DNA from: Endozoicomonas sp965196975
GTDB lineage: Bacteria > Pseudomonadota > Gammaproteobacteria > Pseudomonadales > Endozoicomonadaceae
Assembly: GCF_965196975.1 (NCBI RefSeq)
Contig: NZ_OZ239981.1
Coordinates: 4,154,001-4,218,000 of the forward strand
Reading direction: 5' to 3'
Length of the DNA: 64,000 nt
Below, in pieces: positions 46,018 to 54,516 of this stretch. The notes under the pieces are model-generated. The model saw nothing but the letters and a program-made list of their open reading frames with translations. It made no database searches and was not told the DNA's origin. Made by a program: the position numbers and the translations under genes. Every line of letters begins with the position of its first letter. The stretch's first letter is position 1.

Positions 46018-46461
46018 ATGAAACAATTATTAAAATATCATGCTTTCCTGTTATTCCTGCCCACCAGCTTGATGGCGGAGCCAGCAGAGCCTGCCAACCC
46101 AATCAATGAGCTGGATCTGTTTCAGGTTGTAATGCCCATGCTGATGGTGGTCAGCCTGATTTTTGTATTAGCCTGGCTGGTCAAGCGATTTAACCCGAAA
46201 CTGCCTGCCATGGGAAAAGATATTGAACTGTTATCCAGTGCTCCAGTATCGAATCAGTCCCGCCTGACACTGGTTCGGGTTAGCGGTAAAGACATTCTCA
46301 TAGGCATCACCCCAAGCCAGATTACTCTGCTTAAAGACTTTGATGCCCCGGTGGTTGATAGAAGCCATGTCAAAGAGCAGGCCGATCTTGCAGAGCAGTT
46401 TAAAAAACTCCTGCGCCCTAAATCGGATGGTGATAAATCATCTGAAAAATCTGACGCCTGA
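46018..46461 (+). CDS. fliO: Flagellar biosynthesis protein FliO, isolated
   Basis: A small membrane protein of the flagellar export apparatus. Starting at ATG 46018 gives a signal-like N-terminus (MKQLLKYHAFLLFLPTSLMA), then a single membrane helix (VVMPMLMVVSLIFVLAWLVKRF) and the FliO cytoplasmic domain (IELLSSAPVSNQSRLTLVRV … LIGITPSQITLL). A TTG at 45982 with AAGG upstream is an alternative. FliO normally sits between fliN and fliP; here there is no other flagellar gene, IS66 lies upstream, and a terminator follows at once. Confidence 0.85.
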   Translation: MKQLLKYHAFLLFLPTSLMAEPAEPANPINELDLFQVVMPMLMVVSLIFVLAWLVKRFNPKLPAMGKDIELLSSAPVSNQSRLTLVRVSGKDILIGITPSQITLLKDFDAPVVDRSHVKEQADLAEQFKKLLRPKSDGDKSSEKSDA

Positions 46462-46476
46462 TCCCTCAATTTCAAT

Positions 46477-46512
46477 GCCTGATAAACCTGATGATTCTAT
46501 CAGGCCCTTTTT
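46477..46512 (+). terminator. Rho-independent terminator after fliO
   Basis: Stem GCCTGATA (46477–46484) and TATCAGGC (46498–46505) followed by CCTTTTT. It ends the fliO transcript about 15 bases after its stop. Confidence 0.8.
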
Positions 46513-46548
46513 CAAGGGCTTGGGTTGCCTTTCAGTTTCTCAAGCTAC

Positions 46549-46629
46549 TTTTCCACACCCAGTTATGCATAACTAATTTATTCAGAACTGAGAACAGGAG
46601 TTATACAGGTCGCACACAGGTTATCCACA
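46549..46629. promoter_or_regulatory. DnaA-box-like sites in the spacer after fliO
   Basis: TTTTCCACA (46549–46557, fits TTWTNCACA) and a perfect TTATCCACA (46621–46629) flank the palindrome AGTTATGCATAACT in an otherwise empty 150-bp spacer. They are the left end of a dense set of perfect boxes that continues to 56.2 kb. DnaA binding is inferred. Confidence 0.55.
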
Positions 46630-46659
46630 TAAACCTGTACACAACCTGTCAATGCCTGT

Positions 46660-47109
46660 TTATTGTTCCATCATTTGCGATATCAGCATGATCATTTTCA
46701 TTTCCGTCAGACAGATTTGCTGAAGGGATTCCCGGCTGTCTTCACTGAGATACCCCAGGAATTCGTTCTGTTCATCACGATCATGCCATTTTCCAGTGGC
46801 CATGTTATCCGGGTAATACTGCAGCAGCTTTTCCTGAAGGCCATTGTGTTTTTCCTGCAGCACCATCAGCATGCCAATCAGTACCGCTGGCGTATCCCTC
46901 GATATTTCCTGACGTAGCTTGATGTAATTAAAGTAGAGCATGACGATCCGCTCTGTGCTGTCCCGCAGGCATAGCAGACAGAGGTAAGATTCCTCTTCAA
47001 TGGGGAGAATTGCAGAGCCTGAAGAAACGGACTCGTTAACACTGTCGTCATGAACAATTTGCTCATTTGCACTGAGTCCTTTGACATCGGCATCACTAAC
47101 CCACGCCAT
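46660..47109 (-). CDS. Unknown protein between DnaA-box-bearing spacers
   Basis: A 149-residue protein that I do not recognise. The start at ATG 47109 is strongly supported by AAGGAGG five bases upstream. The N-terminal ~45 residues are acidic and polar; the rest looks helical (CLLCLRDSTERIVMLYFNYIKLRQEI, LQEKLLQYY) with a Met-rich end. No signal peptide or zinc motif beyond CLLC. Perfect DnaA boxes lie in both flanking spacers (46621 and 47203), so DnaA-linked expression is conceivable. Confidence 0.65.
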   Translation of the reverse strand: MAWVSDADVKGLSANEQIVHDDSVNESVSSGSAILPIEEESYLCLLCLRDSTERIVMLYFNYIKLRQEISRDTPAVLIGMLMVLQEKHNGLQEKLLQYYPDNMATGKWHDRDEQNEFLGYLSEDSRESLQQICLTEMKMIMLISQMMEQ

Positions 47110-47202
47110 AATCACCTCCTTCCCTGAGGTCGTGTTTTCTTCAGGTTAATCCAAGTCGTTAACAGATTTCCACAGTTTCCCTGATCAACTCCCTGAATGA
47201 AC

Positions 47203-47211
47203 TGTGGATAA
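47203..47211 (-). promoter_or_regulatory. Perfect DnaA box upstream of the unknown gene
   Basis: TGTGGATAA, the complement of TTATCCACA, about 95 bases upstream of the start at 47109; ATTTCCACA at 47167–47175 is a near match. Both sit in the spacer between that gene and the FtsX-like gene. Confidence 0.5.
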
Positions 47212-47249
47212 CTGCTCTTACCCCTTACTGTTACTAAGCAAAACAACAA

Positions 47250-47268
47250 CTGTTTATTTTTTAAACAG
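47250..47268 (-). terminator. Possible terminator of the ABC–FtsX operon
   Basis: CTGTTTA (47250–47256) and TAAACAG (47262–47268) form a short A/T-rich stem followed on the minus strand by TTGTTGTTTT, 13 bases after the FtsX-like stop. Confidence 0.45.
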
Positions 47269-47280
47269 CTGCATTTTCAT

Positions 47281-49827
47281 TCACACTTCTTTCAAAATAT
47301 TTGCAGGAGATTGACTGATGACACGGCGAATCCCCAACCATCCGGAAATACCCAGAACAGAGGCTCCAAACAGAGGTAATGCACACCAGATAAACCAGGC
47401 AGGCTCCCAGCTCAACTCGAAAACCCGGGTGTTGAGCAAATAACTGGTAAGCTCGGTTCCACCGGCCGCCAATAGACCGGCAAGAACACCAAAGAGTACA
47501 AACTCCCCAATCTGCATGATCAGGAGCTGCCGGCGAGTCCCTCCAAGTGAGCGAATGAGAGCCCCCTCCCGCAGACGTTCATCAATACTGGATTCAATCA
47601 CTGACATCATCACCAGCAACCCAGCCAGCAGCAGTGCAGCCAGCATCGCTTCTACAGCAATCGTCGATTGCGCCAACATCTTCTGAACCTGGTTAATAAC
47701 CGCATCCAGATCCAGTAACGTCATGGTGGGAAACTCGGTGATTAAACCATTGAGTAACAACTTATCCTCAGTGTCCAGATAGAAGCTGTTCAGCCAGGTA
47801 GCAGGCATATCCCGTAGAACTTCCTCTGGAAAAATCATGTAGAAGTTTGGCCGGAAAGACTCCCACTGAACTGTGCGGATACTGCTGACGGTTTCGGTAA
47901 ACTCATTTCCTGACACAATAAACGTCAGTCGATCACCGAGGTCAATGCCAAGCTTTTCAGCTATTTCTGTTTCAATGGAAAGACCATCGTCACTGCCCGG
48001 TTCCCACCAGTCGCCCTCTTCAATACGGTTTTTTTCCGGCAATGTGTCTGACCAGGTCATGTTCAGTTCACGGTTCAGAGCGTTGTGGTTCTTCTGCTCC
48101 TTGGACACGGCTTCCCTGACCGGAACGTCATTAATACGAACCAGACGGCCACGAATGATCGGATAGAGTTGACTGGTATCCACATCATTACTGGTCAGAA
48201 ACTCGGAATATGCTTTAACCTCTGCTGGCTGGATGTTCATGGCAAAGTAGTTCGGCGTCTCTTCTGGCAACTCATTCTGCCAACGGTCGAGCAGATCCGT
48301 ACGGAGTAGCAGCACCACCGACATGGCCATAAAGGTCAGGGTAAATGCTAGCAGCTGGGCCGATGTTTTTCCTTTACCTTGAATAATCCTGCTGACCCCG
48401 GGACGCCAGAACACAGGTAGGGTGGAAAGCCTCTGACGGTTACCCAGCTGAGCAAGCAGCAATTGAACGCCCAGGGAGATCACCAACAGGATAGCCCCGG
48501 AAGCCAGAGCAAGAATTAGGGCCATAACCACCTCACCGGTGTGATACCAGAGCAGCAGAAAAACAGCAATTAAAGAGAAACTGTACACAAGCCAGGAAGC
48601 CGCAGGCGCAGGCGACAGGTCACGTCTTAAGACTCTCAGTGGTGAAACATCCTGCAGCCGTAACAGCGGGGCGAGACCAAACCCAGCCAGAGTAATAATC
48701 CCTGTTGCCCCACCGACCACCATGGGCATCATACCTGCTGCGGGCAGCCAGGCAGGCAGTACACCTTTAAGCAGTTGAACAATACTTTCCTGAAGCAGCC
48801 ACCCCAGCAACACACCGGGAAGCGCCACCAGCACTGCCACAAAAGCCAGCTCCCCAAGCAACAGTCTCAACACCTGCTGCCGACTGGCACCCAAGCAGCG
48901 CATTACCGCACAGCTATCAAACCGTCGCTCCGCAAAACGCTGGCTGGCCATGGCCACCGCGACACCAGCCAGAAGCATCGCCGCCATACTGGCCAGCCCA
49001 AGGAACTGCTTAAGCCGCACCACCGAGTTTCGCAGGTCACGTCGACTGTCGTCGGCCATCATCAGCCGTTCACTGGTATCCAGACGATCTTTGGACCATT
49101 CTTTGAATTGCTCCAGTGATGAAAGCTCTCCTGCCATCAACGTTTTCCAGCTGACCCTGCTGCCCGGCTGGATAATACCGGTGCTTTCCAGGTCCGCCAT
49201 ATTGAACATCAGCCTTGGAGAAAAACTGTAAAAATCGCCTCCACGATCGGTTTCCAGCGTGATCGCCCGGGTAATGGTCAGCCAGGTGTTACCCAACATC
49301 ACCTGATCACCGATATCCACACCCAGTAAAGGAAACAGCCTGGGCTCAAGCCACGCCTCTCCAGGCCTTGGGGTATCACTGACCACCTGATCTTGAGCGA
49401 AAGGCTGGTTTGCAGTTCGAATATGCCCACGCAGTGGATAATTGTTTTCCACAGCCTTGGCCGAGACCATCTGCATCTCATCCCCAGCCATTACCACCGA
49501 TGGAAATTCAAGGACTGTGGATAACTGTAAACCCTGCTGTTTTGCCTCTTCCAGAATGACTGGCTGCACGGGTCTTGGGCTGCGAATCAACATATCAGCA
49601 CCGAGAACTTCTGCCACCTGTCGTCCAAGTGCCAGCTGTAGCCGTTCACTGAACAGGGCAATGGCGGTACTGACAGCAACCGCCATCAACAGTGCCGCCA
49701 CCAGCAGCCAGAGTTCACCAGAGCGCCAGTCCCTGATCAGAAAACGCCAGGAGAGGCCGAATGTACTTTTTGGCTTGTGGATAAATGCTTTGCTCTGAAG
49801 TTTTGTGGAGTGATTATTCACAGTCAT
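47281..49827 (-). CDS. FtsX-family ABC transporter permease, YbbP-like
   Basis: A large (848-residue) inner-membrane permease with the doubled FtsX/MacB layout: one N-terminal helix (~LWLLVAALLMAVAVSTAIALF), a long periplasmic domain, three helices, central helices, a second periplasmic domain, and three C-terminal helices (MSVIESSIDERLREGALIRSLGGTRRQ loop). It pairs with the ATPase whose TGA overlaps this ATG (49824–49827). With divergent tesA the arrangement equals the tesA–ybbA–ybbP locus of E. coli and Pseudomonas. The transported substrate is not known. Two DnaA-box 9-mers lie inside the coding region. Confidence 0.9.
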   Translation of the reverse strand: MTVNNHSTKLQSKAFIHKPKSTFGLSWRFLIRDWRSGELWLLVAALLMAVAVSTAIALFSERLQLALGRQVAEVLGADMLIRSPRPVQPVILEEAKQQGLQLSTVLEFPSVVMAGDEMQMVSAKAVENNYPLRGHIRTANQPFAQDQVVSDTPRPGEAWLEPRLFPLLGVDIGDQVMLGNTWLTITRAITLETDRGGDFYSFSPRLMFNMADLESTGIIQPGSRVSWKTLMAGELSSLEQFKEWSKDRLDTSERLMMADDSRRDLRNSVVRLKQFLGLASMAAMLLAGVAVAMASQRFAERRFDSCAVMRCLGASRQQVLRLLLGELAFVAVLVALPGVLLGWLLQESIVQLLKGVLPAWLPAAGMMPMVVGGATGIITLAGFGLAPLLRLQDVSPLRVLRRDLSPAPAASWLVYSFSLIAVFLLLWYHTGEVVMALILALASGAILLVISLGVQLLLAQLGNRQRLSTLPVFWRPGVSRIIQGKGKTSAQLLAFTLTFMAMSVVLLLRTDLLDRWQNELPEETPNYFAMNIQPAEVKAYSEFLTSNDVDTSQLYPIIRGRLVRINDVPVREAVSKEQKNHNALNRELNMTWSDTLPEKNRIEEGDWWEPGSDDGLSIETEIAEKLGIDLGDRLTFIVSGNEFTETVSSIRTVQWESFRPNFYMIFPEEVLRDMPATWLNSFYLDTEDKLLLNGLITEFPTMTLLDLDAVINQVQKMLAQSTIAVEAMLAALLLAGLLVMMSVIESSIDERLREGALIRSLGGTRRQLLIMQIGEFVLFGVLAGLLAAGGTELTSYLLNTRVFELSWEPAWFIWCALPLFGASVLGISGWLGIRRVISQSPANILKEV

Positions 49828-50576
49828 GAAAGCTCCTCCAGACGACCACCATGCAGCTTCAGTATCCGCTGACAACGTCTGGCAAGATCCATATCATGAG
49901 TGACCAGCACAATAGTGGTACCGCTTCCCTGGTTCACTTCAAACAGGAGTTCGATAATGCTTTCTCCCGTTTTCTCATCCAGGTTACCGGTTGGCTCATC
50001 GGCAAAAAGAATATCCGGCTCGCCGGCAAATGCCCTGGCGATAGCCACGCGTTGCTGCTCACCGCCGGAAAGTTGTTTTGGGTAGTGCTCCAGCCGGTGC
50101 TCCAGACCAACACGGATTAATAGGTTCGTTGCCCGCTCACCCGGGTTATCCACACCCGACAGTTCAAGGGGCAGCATGACATTTTCGAGAGCGGTTAAGT
50201 TGGAAAGTAACTGAAAGGACTGAAATACAAACCCGGTATGCTCCCCACGCACTTTTGCCCGTTCGTCTTCATCCAGATGATCAATGCGCTTTCCAGCAAG
50301 ACTGACACTGCCAGCCGTCGGCAAATCCAGTCCCGCCAGAATACCCAGCAATGTTGACTTGCCAGAACCGGAAGTCCCTACAATCGCAACAGACTCACCA
50401 GACTTGATCTGAAGGTCAAGTCCGGACAAGATGGTGAGCGGGTTATCACGGGCAACAACAGTCTTTTCAAGACCAGAGGCAGTCACTGCCAGTGAAGTGG
50501 ATTCTATTGATGCAGTTTTTTCAGCAGCAGCCTCAGGCGTGAGAGCGTTGGGAGAACTGGAGAGCGCGTCATTCAT
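49824..50576 (-). CDS. ABC transporter ATPase, YbbA/LolD-like
   Basis: ATP-binding subunit of the FtsX-type exporter. Walker A GTSGSGKST (67–75), Q-loop FVFQSFQLL, signature LSGGEQQRVAIARA and Walker B ILFADEPTG are complete. At 250 residues it has a ~25-residue Ala/Ser-rich N-terminal extension over LolD-type proteins. AAGGAT precedes the ATG by eight bases. Its start codon overlaps the start codon of tesA on the other strand within the tetramer CATG. Confidence 0.92.
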   Translation of the reverse strand: MNDALSSSPNALTPEAAAEKTASIESTSLAVTASGLEKTVVARDNPLTILSGLDLQIKSGESVAIVGTSGSGKSTLLGILAGLDLPTAGSVSLAGKRIDHLDEDERAKVRGEHTGFVFQSFQLLSNLTALENVMLPLELSGVDNPGERATNLLIRVGLEHRLEHYPKQLSGGEQQRVAIARAFAGEPDILFADEPTGNLDEKTGESIIELLFEVNQGSGTTIVLVTHDMDLARRCQRILKLHGGRLEELS

Positions 50577-51237
50577 GAGAAAATCCTTATTTCGTCGTCT
50601 TTTTACCAGCTCTAGGCTTGCTATGAGCTCAAGGCTGCTTGCGGTTGCTTTAATGACTTTTCCGGTTATCAGCCTTGCAGCTTCACAAAAAACACTGCTG
50701 ATGTACGGCGACAGCCTGAGTGCTGCCTATGGTCTTACGGATATCAATCGGGGTTGGGTGCAATTACTCCAGGAAAAAATCGACAGTCACCAGTATCCCT
50801 GGAAGATCACCAATGTCAGCATCAGTGGTGAAACCACCGCCGGAGGCCTGAGCCGATTCCGTAAAACGCTGGAACAGATCAATCCAGATCTGGTCTTACT
50901 GGAGCTGGGTGCCAACGATGGTCTTCAGGGAAAGCCTCTGAAAACCATAAAATCCAACCTTGATCAGATGATTGCACTGACCCGAGAACACAATTCTGAC
51001 ATTATTCTCTTCGAAATGAAGATACCGCCCAACTATGGACCGGTCTATACCAAGCGTTTTACAGAAACTTTTCATGAACTGGGCAGGAAGTGGGATATAC
51101 CTGTAATTCCCTTCTTCCTGGATGGCGTTGCTGGTAACGATTCACTCAATCAACCTGACGGGATTCACCCCACAGAAGCAGCCCAGCCAATCCTGTTAAA
51201 GAACGTATGGCCTGGGCTGAAACCTTTATTGAAGTAG
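50575..51237 (+). CDS. tesA: TesA-type GDSL esterase / multifunctional acyl-CoA thioesterase I
   Basis: Periplasmic SGNH hydrolase acting on acyl-CoA and esters. GDSLSAAYG (Ser about 47), LGANDGLQG and DGIHPTE are blocks I, III and V with the catalytic Ser, Asn and Asp/His. A signal peptide is clear (SSRLLAVALMTFPVISLA). I list ATG 50575, which has GGAGAG upstream but overlaps the divergent ATPase start; ATG 50623 gives a cleaner signal peptide and the usual 204-residue length and may be the true start. Confidence 0.9.
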   Translation: MRKSLFRRLFTSSRLAMSSRLLAVALMTFPVISLAASQKTLLMYGDSLSAAYGLTDINRGWVQLLQEKIDSHQYPWKITNVSISGETTAGGLSRFRKTLEQINPDLVLLELGANDGLQGKPLKTIKSNLDQMIALTREHNSDIILFEMKIPPNYGPVYTKRFTETFHELGRKWDIPVIPFFLDGVAGNDSLNQPDGIHPTEAAQPILLKNVWPGLKPLLK

Positions 51238-51253
51238 TGAATGCTTCAGGTGG

Positions 51254-52330
51254 TTAAACCAATGGCTTAACCACCTGTCGTACTTTATTGCTCGAGACCA
51301 GTTCCAGGAACTCATCACCCAGCCGCTTGCTCTCATCCACAACCCGTTTCCAGTAACGAACCCGTTCATCGTAGGTCAGCCGGGCAAAGTCATTGCGATC
51401 CGGTATTTTTTGATAGGGAAGCCGATCAACAAACTCCTGAGAGGGAGAAAGCAGCACCACATTGTCGATATTCCGGGGGGATGGTCTTCGATGCGTTAAT
51501 GCCTTATCAAACCAGCCGGGAATCATTCTTGAGTAAAAGTGTGGATAAAGCACCAGACCATCGCCCTGATGAAAACGCATATCGAAGTGGTAATCGGTAA
51601 TACCGCCATCCCGATAGCAGCCTGCAGGCGCTCCAGAGATATTCTTCACACCCTGCATCACGGCAGGAATGGAACCAGAGGCCATGATGGCATCCACCAG
51701 ATTGGCTTCAGTCAGTCTTACACGCTCCGTTGGAAGATCACTGGCGTGATAAAACGCCGGTTTCTCTGAAGTTTCATATGTCGGATGATAAAAAAGAGTA
51801 CGGGTAAAGAATGATGACAAATGCTTTCGATTAATCAAGTTACCGGTAGCAGCAAGCCCCAGGCCCGCCATTTGTAATAGTTTTCGCTCAGAAGCAGCCA
51901 GTCCATGACTTCTTACAGTAATCAGATTGAAGCGAAAAACAGGATTATTAAGAATCTGCCCTACACTTTCAGGCGAAACGATGTTTTCTACCAACTCTCG
52001 GGCTTTATGACTTATTTCAGCAGGATCAGGCTTCTCGGAGTAATGTGTATGAAGATAGCCCTGTTCAAAGCGTTCATGAGCCGCGAGGGGATCGTCCTGA
52101 CCATAACAGCTGAAGCGCCAGCTGCCTGCGGAGGTTCCAATAAGATCAAGAGGTGACGTTCTATGGCGGAAATATTCGCCCAGCAAGGCTTTATCCAGAC
52201 CACTGAGCACAAACCACTTTGGGCCTCCGGAAGCACCTACCATGACTTTGATACTCTCCTGAGGCAGGCCATTGGCGCGAATATAGTCTAATGCATGCTT
52301 TCCGGCCTGAATGTCAATCAGACTGCTCAT
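51254..52330 (-). CDS. Patatin-like phospholipase family protein
   Basis: A 358-residue putative lipid acyl hydrolase with the oxyanion block GASGGPKW, nucleophile elbow GTSAGSW (Ser67) and the dyad Asp in YRDGGITDYHFD. No signal peptide is present. The GPKW variant and length suggest a patatin subgroup distinct from ExoU-type toxins. GAGGTG lies just before the ATG. It is convergent with tesA (stops 16 bases apart) and upstream of puuE's 3' end; the function in this organism is unknown. Confidence 0.85.
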   Translation of the reverse strand: MSSLIDIQAGKHALDYIRANGLPQESIKVMVGASGGPKWFVLSGLDKALLGEYFRHRTSPLDLIGTSAGSWRFSCYGQDDPLAAHERFEQGYLHTHYSEKPDPAEISHKARELVENIVSPESVGQILNNPVFRFNLITVRSHGLAASERKLLQMAGLGLAATGNLINRKHLSSFFTRTLFYHPTYETSEKPAFYHASDLPTERVRLTEANLVDAIMASGSIPAVMQGVKNISGAPAGCYRDGGITDYHFDMRFHQGDGLVLYPHFYSRMIPGWFDKALTHRRPSPRNIDNVVLLSPSQEFVDRLPYQKIPDRNDFARLTYDERVRYWKRVVDESKRLGDEFLELVSSNKVRQVVKPLV

Positions 52331-52362
52331 ACACCTCTTCCCCTGAAAATGCCAAACCAGTT

Positions 52363-53295
52363 TTATCGATTATAAGGGTGGTTAGTATGCCAGTGTTGTG
52401 CAATTTGTTCCCGTGTACATAGCCATACCCGCTCTTTGGATTGCACATAATCCAGAAAACGAGCCAGAGCCGCAGCTCTTCCGGGTCTTCCTACCAGACG
52501 ACAATGAAGTCCTACCGACATCATTCTGGGCGATGTGTCACCTTCCTCATAAAGCACATCAAAAGCGTCTTTCAGATAACTGAAGAAATGATCACCGCTG
52601 TTAAAACCCTGGGCTGTAGCAAAGCGCATATCGTTACAGTCCAGCGTATAGGGAACCACCAGCTGGGGTTTACCAAACCGGCTATCCCAGTAGGGAAGGT
52701 CATCGGCATAGCTGTCGGCGTGATATAAGAATCCACCCTCTTCCACCACAAGCTGTTCGGTATTTGGGCTACAACGTCCGGTGTACCAGCCTGTTGGACG
52801 CTGACCTGTCACTTCGGTATGAAGACGAATCGCTTCCTGCATATGGCGACGCTCTTCATCAACGTCCATAAACTGATAGTCAATCCAGCGGTAACCATGA
52901 CTGGCGATCTCCCAGTCAGCATCCAGCATGGCTTTTACGGCATCAGGGTTGCGAGCCATGGCCATGGCCACACCATACACTGTGACGGGTATCTTCCTTT
53001 GTGTGAACAGCCGGTGCAGTCGCCAGAAACCAGCCCTTGAGCCGTACTCATAGATGGACTCCATACTGATATGACGCATGCCCTTATGAGCTGGGGCACC
53101 TATAATTTCCGAGAGGAATGCCTCCGATGCTTCATCACCATGAAGCACACAGTTCTCTCCGCCTTCCTCATAGTTAATAACGAACTGCACGGCAATTCTG
53201 CTATTACCCGGCCACTTCGGATCAGGAGGTGTTTCGCCATAGCCAACCAGATCTCTTGGGTAGTCATCCATCGTTGAAAGAGGGTCGAACTTCAT
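52363..53295 (-). CDS. puuE: Allantoinase PuuE (polysaccharide-deacetylase fold)
   Basis: Cofactor-independent allantoinase that opens allantoin to allantoate. Typical PuuE blocks are DYPRDLVGYGETPPDPKWPG at the N-terminus, FVINYEEGGE, and GRCSPNTEQLV. I use ATG 53295 (MKFDPLSTM), which has GGAGAG upstream; ATG 53307 is possible. It is divergent from the alc–uraD–uraH–allA–guaD–puuD operon, sharing a 177-bp control region with a TTGAC…GTCAA dyad. The neighbours supply its substrate and remove its product. Confidence 0.95.
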   Translation of the reverse strand: MKFDPLSTMDDYPRDLVGYGETPPDPKWPGNSRIAVQFVINYEEGGENCVLHGDEASEAFLSEIIGAPAHKGMRHISMESIYEYGSRAGFWRLHRLFTQRKIPVTVYGVAMAMARNPDAVKAMLDADWEIASHGYRWIDYQFMDVDEERRHMQEAIRLHTEVTGQRPTGWYTGRCSPNTEQLVVEEGGFLYHADSYADDLPYWDSRFGKPQLVVPYTLDCNDMRFATAQGFNSGDHFFSYLKDAFDVLYEEGDTSPRMMSVGLHCRLVGRPGRAAALARFLDYVQSKERVWLCTREQIAQHWHTNHPYNR

Positions 53296-53355
53296 TGGGC
53301 TCTCCATTTTTTTATTGCCTGCCTGATGGGTTCTATGGCATAAATGCTCAAAAAA

Positions 53356-53371
53356 TTGACCAAATAGTCAA
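53356..53371. promoter_or_regulatory. Dyad in the puuE/alc divergent promoter
   Basis: TTGACCAAATAGTCAA: 5-bp arms TTGAC/GTCAA with a 6-bp spacer, A/T-rich surroundings, midway between the divergent starts. It resembles a GntR-type operator but no regulator gene is adjacent. The TTGAC on each strand could also serve as −35 for both directions. Confidence 0.45.
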
Positions 53372-53472
53372 ATAATAAAACATATTCTATCAGGATAAAG
53401 TGGTACAAGGCTCATACAAGTTTGCCGCTATCCATATACAGTAAAAATAATAACAGCAGGTTCAACACATTT

Positions 53473-54513
53473 ATGAATAACACTTCTGATGATCTCGCAG
53501 CACAGTGGCAGCAAACACGAATTGATCTGGCAGCCCGTGCACTGGGTGGTGATGTCCTCGACTGCAGCGATGACTTCTTTGCCGAAAAAGATAACCTGCT
53601 ACTGGCCGAAGACCCTGTATTCCTGCCAGAAAAATATACGGTCTACGGCAAATGGATGGACGGCTGGGAGTCACGTCGGCGTCGTGACGCACCAGGTTAT
53701 GAAGGCTGCGACTGGGTCACGGTACGTCTGGCTTCTGTAGGCGAAATTGAAGCGCTGGATATTGATACACGTCACTTCAAAGGTAATGCCCCTGGTGCTG
53801 TGCAGCTGGACTACCTGCTTGATGACGCCGATCCTAACGAACAAAGTAACTGGCTGCCTCTGACGGATCGGGTAGACGTAAAGCCTGATTTCAGAAACCT
53901 GATTACCCTGGATCAGCCGGTAATAGCCAGTCACATTCGTCTGAGAATCTACCCTGATGGAGGTGTCGCCCGTCTCCGGGTCTACGGCAAGATTCACCTT
54001 GATCAGCGCTACCGTTTGCCTGGTGAACCCCTTGATCTGGCCGCACTTATGAACGGTGGCCGTTCCGTAGCCTGCAGCGACTCATTCTTCAGTCCCATGC
54101 AAAACCTGTTACTGCCCGGACGCGGCGCCGATATGCACAATGGCTGGGAAACCAAACGTCGACGCCAGGGTGGGAATGACTGGATGATTGTTAAACTGGC
54201 CCTGCCCGGCACCATTCATCGAGTAGAGGTAGATACCTTACATTTTAAGGGTAACTATCCTGATCGCTGCAGCCTGGAGGCATGCACCTTTACTGGGGAT
54301 AACCCTGAAGAAGTTGCTGAAGTTCAATGGCACACCATTCTTCCTGAACAAAAACTGCATGCTCATCGCAACCATTTTTTCTTGAATGAGCTGCAGGATA
54401 CTGAACAGCAATATACCCATGTACGCCTGAATATCTTCCCTGATGGAGGTGTATCAAGGCTTCGTGTTCTTGGCTACGAAAGCGGTTACGAGAGTGACTT
54501 GAAGGAGGCATGA
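53473..54513 (+). CDS. alc: Allantoicase
   Basis: Hydrolyses allantoate to ureidoglycolate and urea. The protein shows the doubled jelly-roll structure of the family: two related halves with DDFFAEKDNLL/DSFFSPMQNLL, GWESRRRR/GWETKRRR, DTRHFKGN/DTLHFKGN and YPDGGVARLRVYG/FPDGGVSRLRVLG. I start at ATG 53473 (346 residues, usual length); an upstream in-frame start at 53422 would add 17 polar residues. It is the first gene of the purine operon, three bases before uraD. Confidence 0.95.
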   Translation: MNNTSDDLAAQWQQTRIDLAARALGGDVLDCSDDFFAEKDNLLLAEDPVFLPEKYTVYGKWMDGWESRRRRDAPGYEGCDWVTVRLASVGEIEALDIDTRHFKGNAPGAVQLDYLLDDADPNEQSNWLPLTDRVDVKPDFRNLITLDQPVIASHIRLRIYPDGGVARLRVYGKIHLDQRYRLPGEPLDLAALMNGGRSVACSDSFFSPMQNLLLPGRGADMHNGWETKRRRQGGNDWMIVKLALPGTIHRVEVDTLHFKGNYPDRCSLEACTFTGDNPEEVAEVQWHTILPEQKLHAHRNHFFLNELQDTEQQYTHVRLNIFPDGGVSRLRVLGYESGYESDLKEA

Positions 54514-54516
54514 TTC

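Noticed and set aside
46549..47280. Replication origin (oriC or plasmid origin)
   Set aside because: DnaA boxes are present, but there is no dnaA, dnaN, gyrB, mnmG, parAB or rep gene, and most boxes are spread through coding regions.
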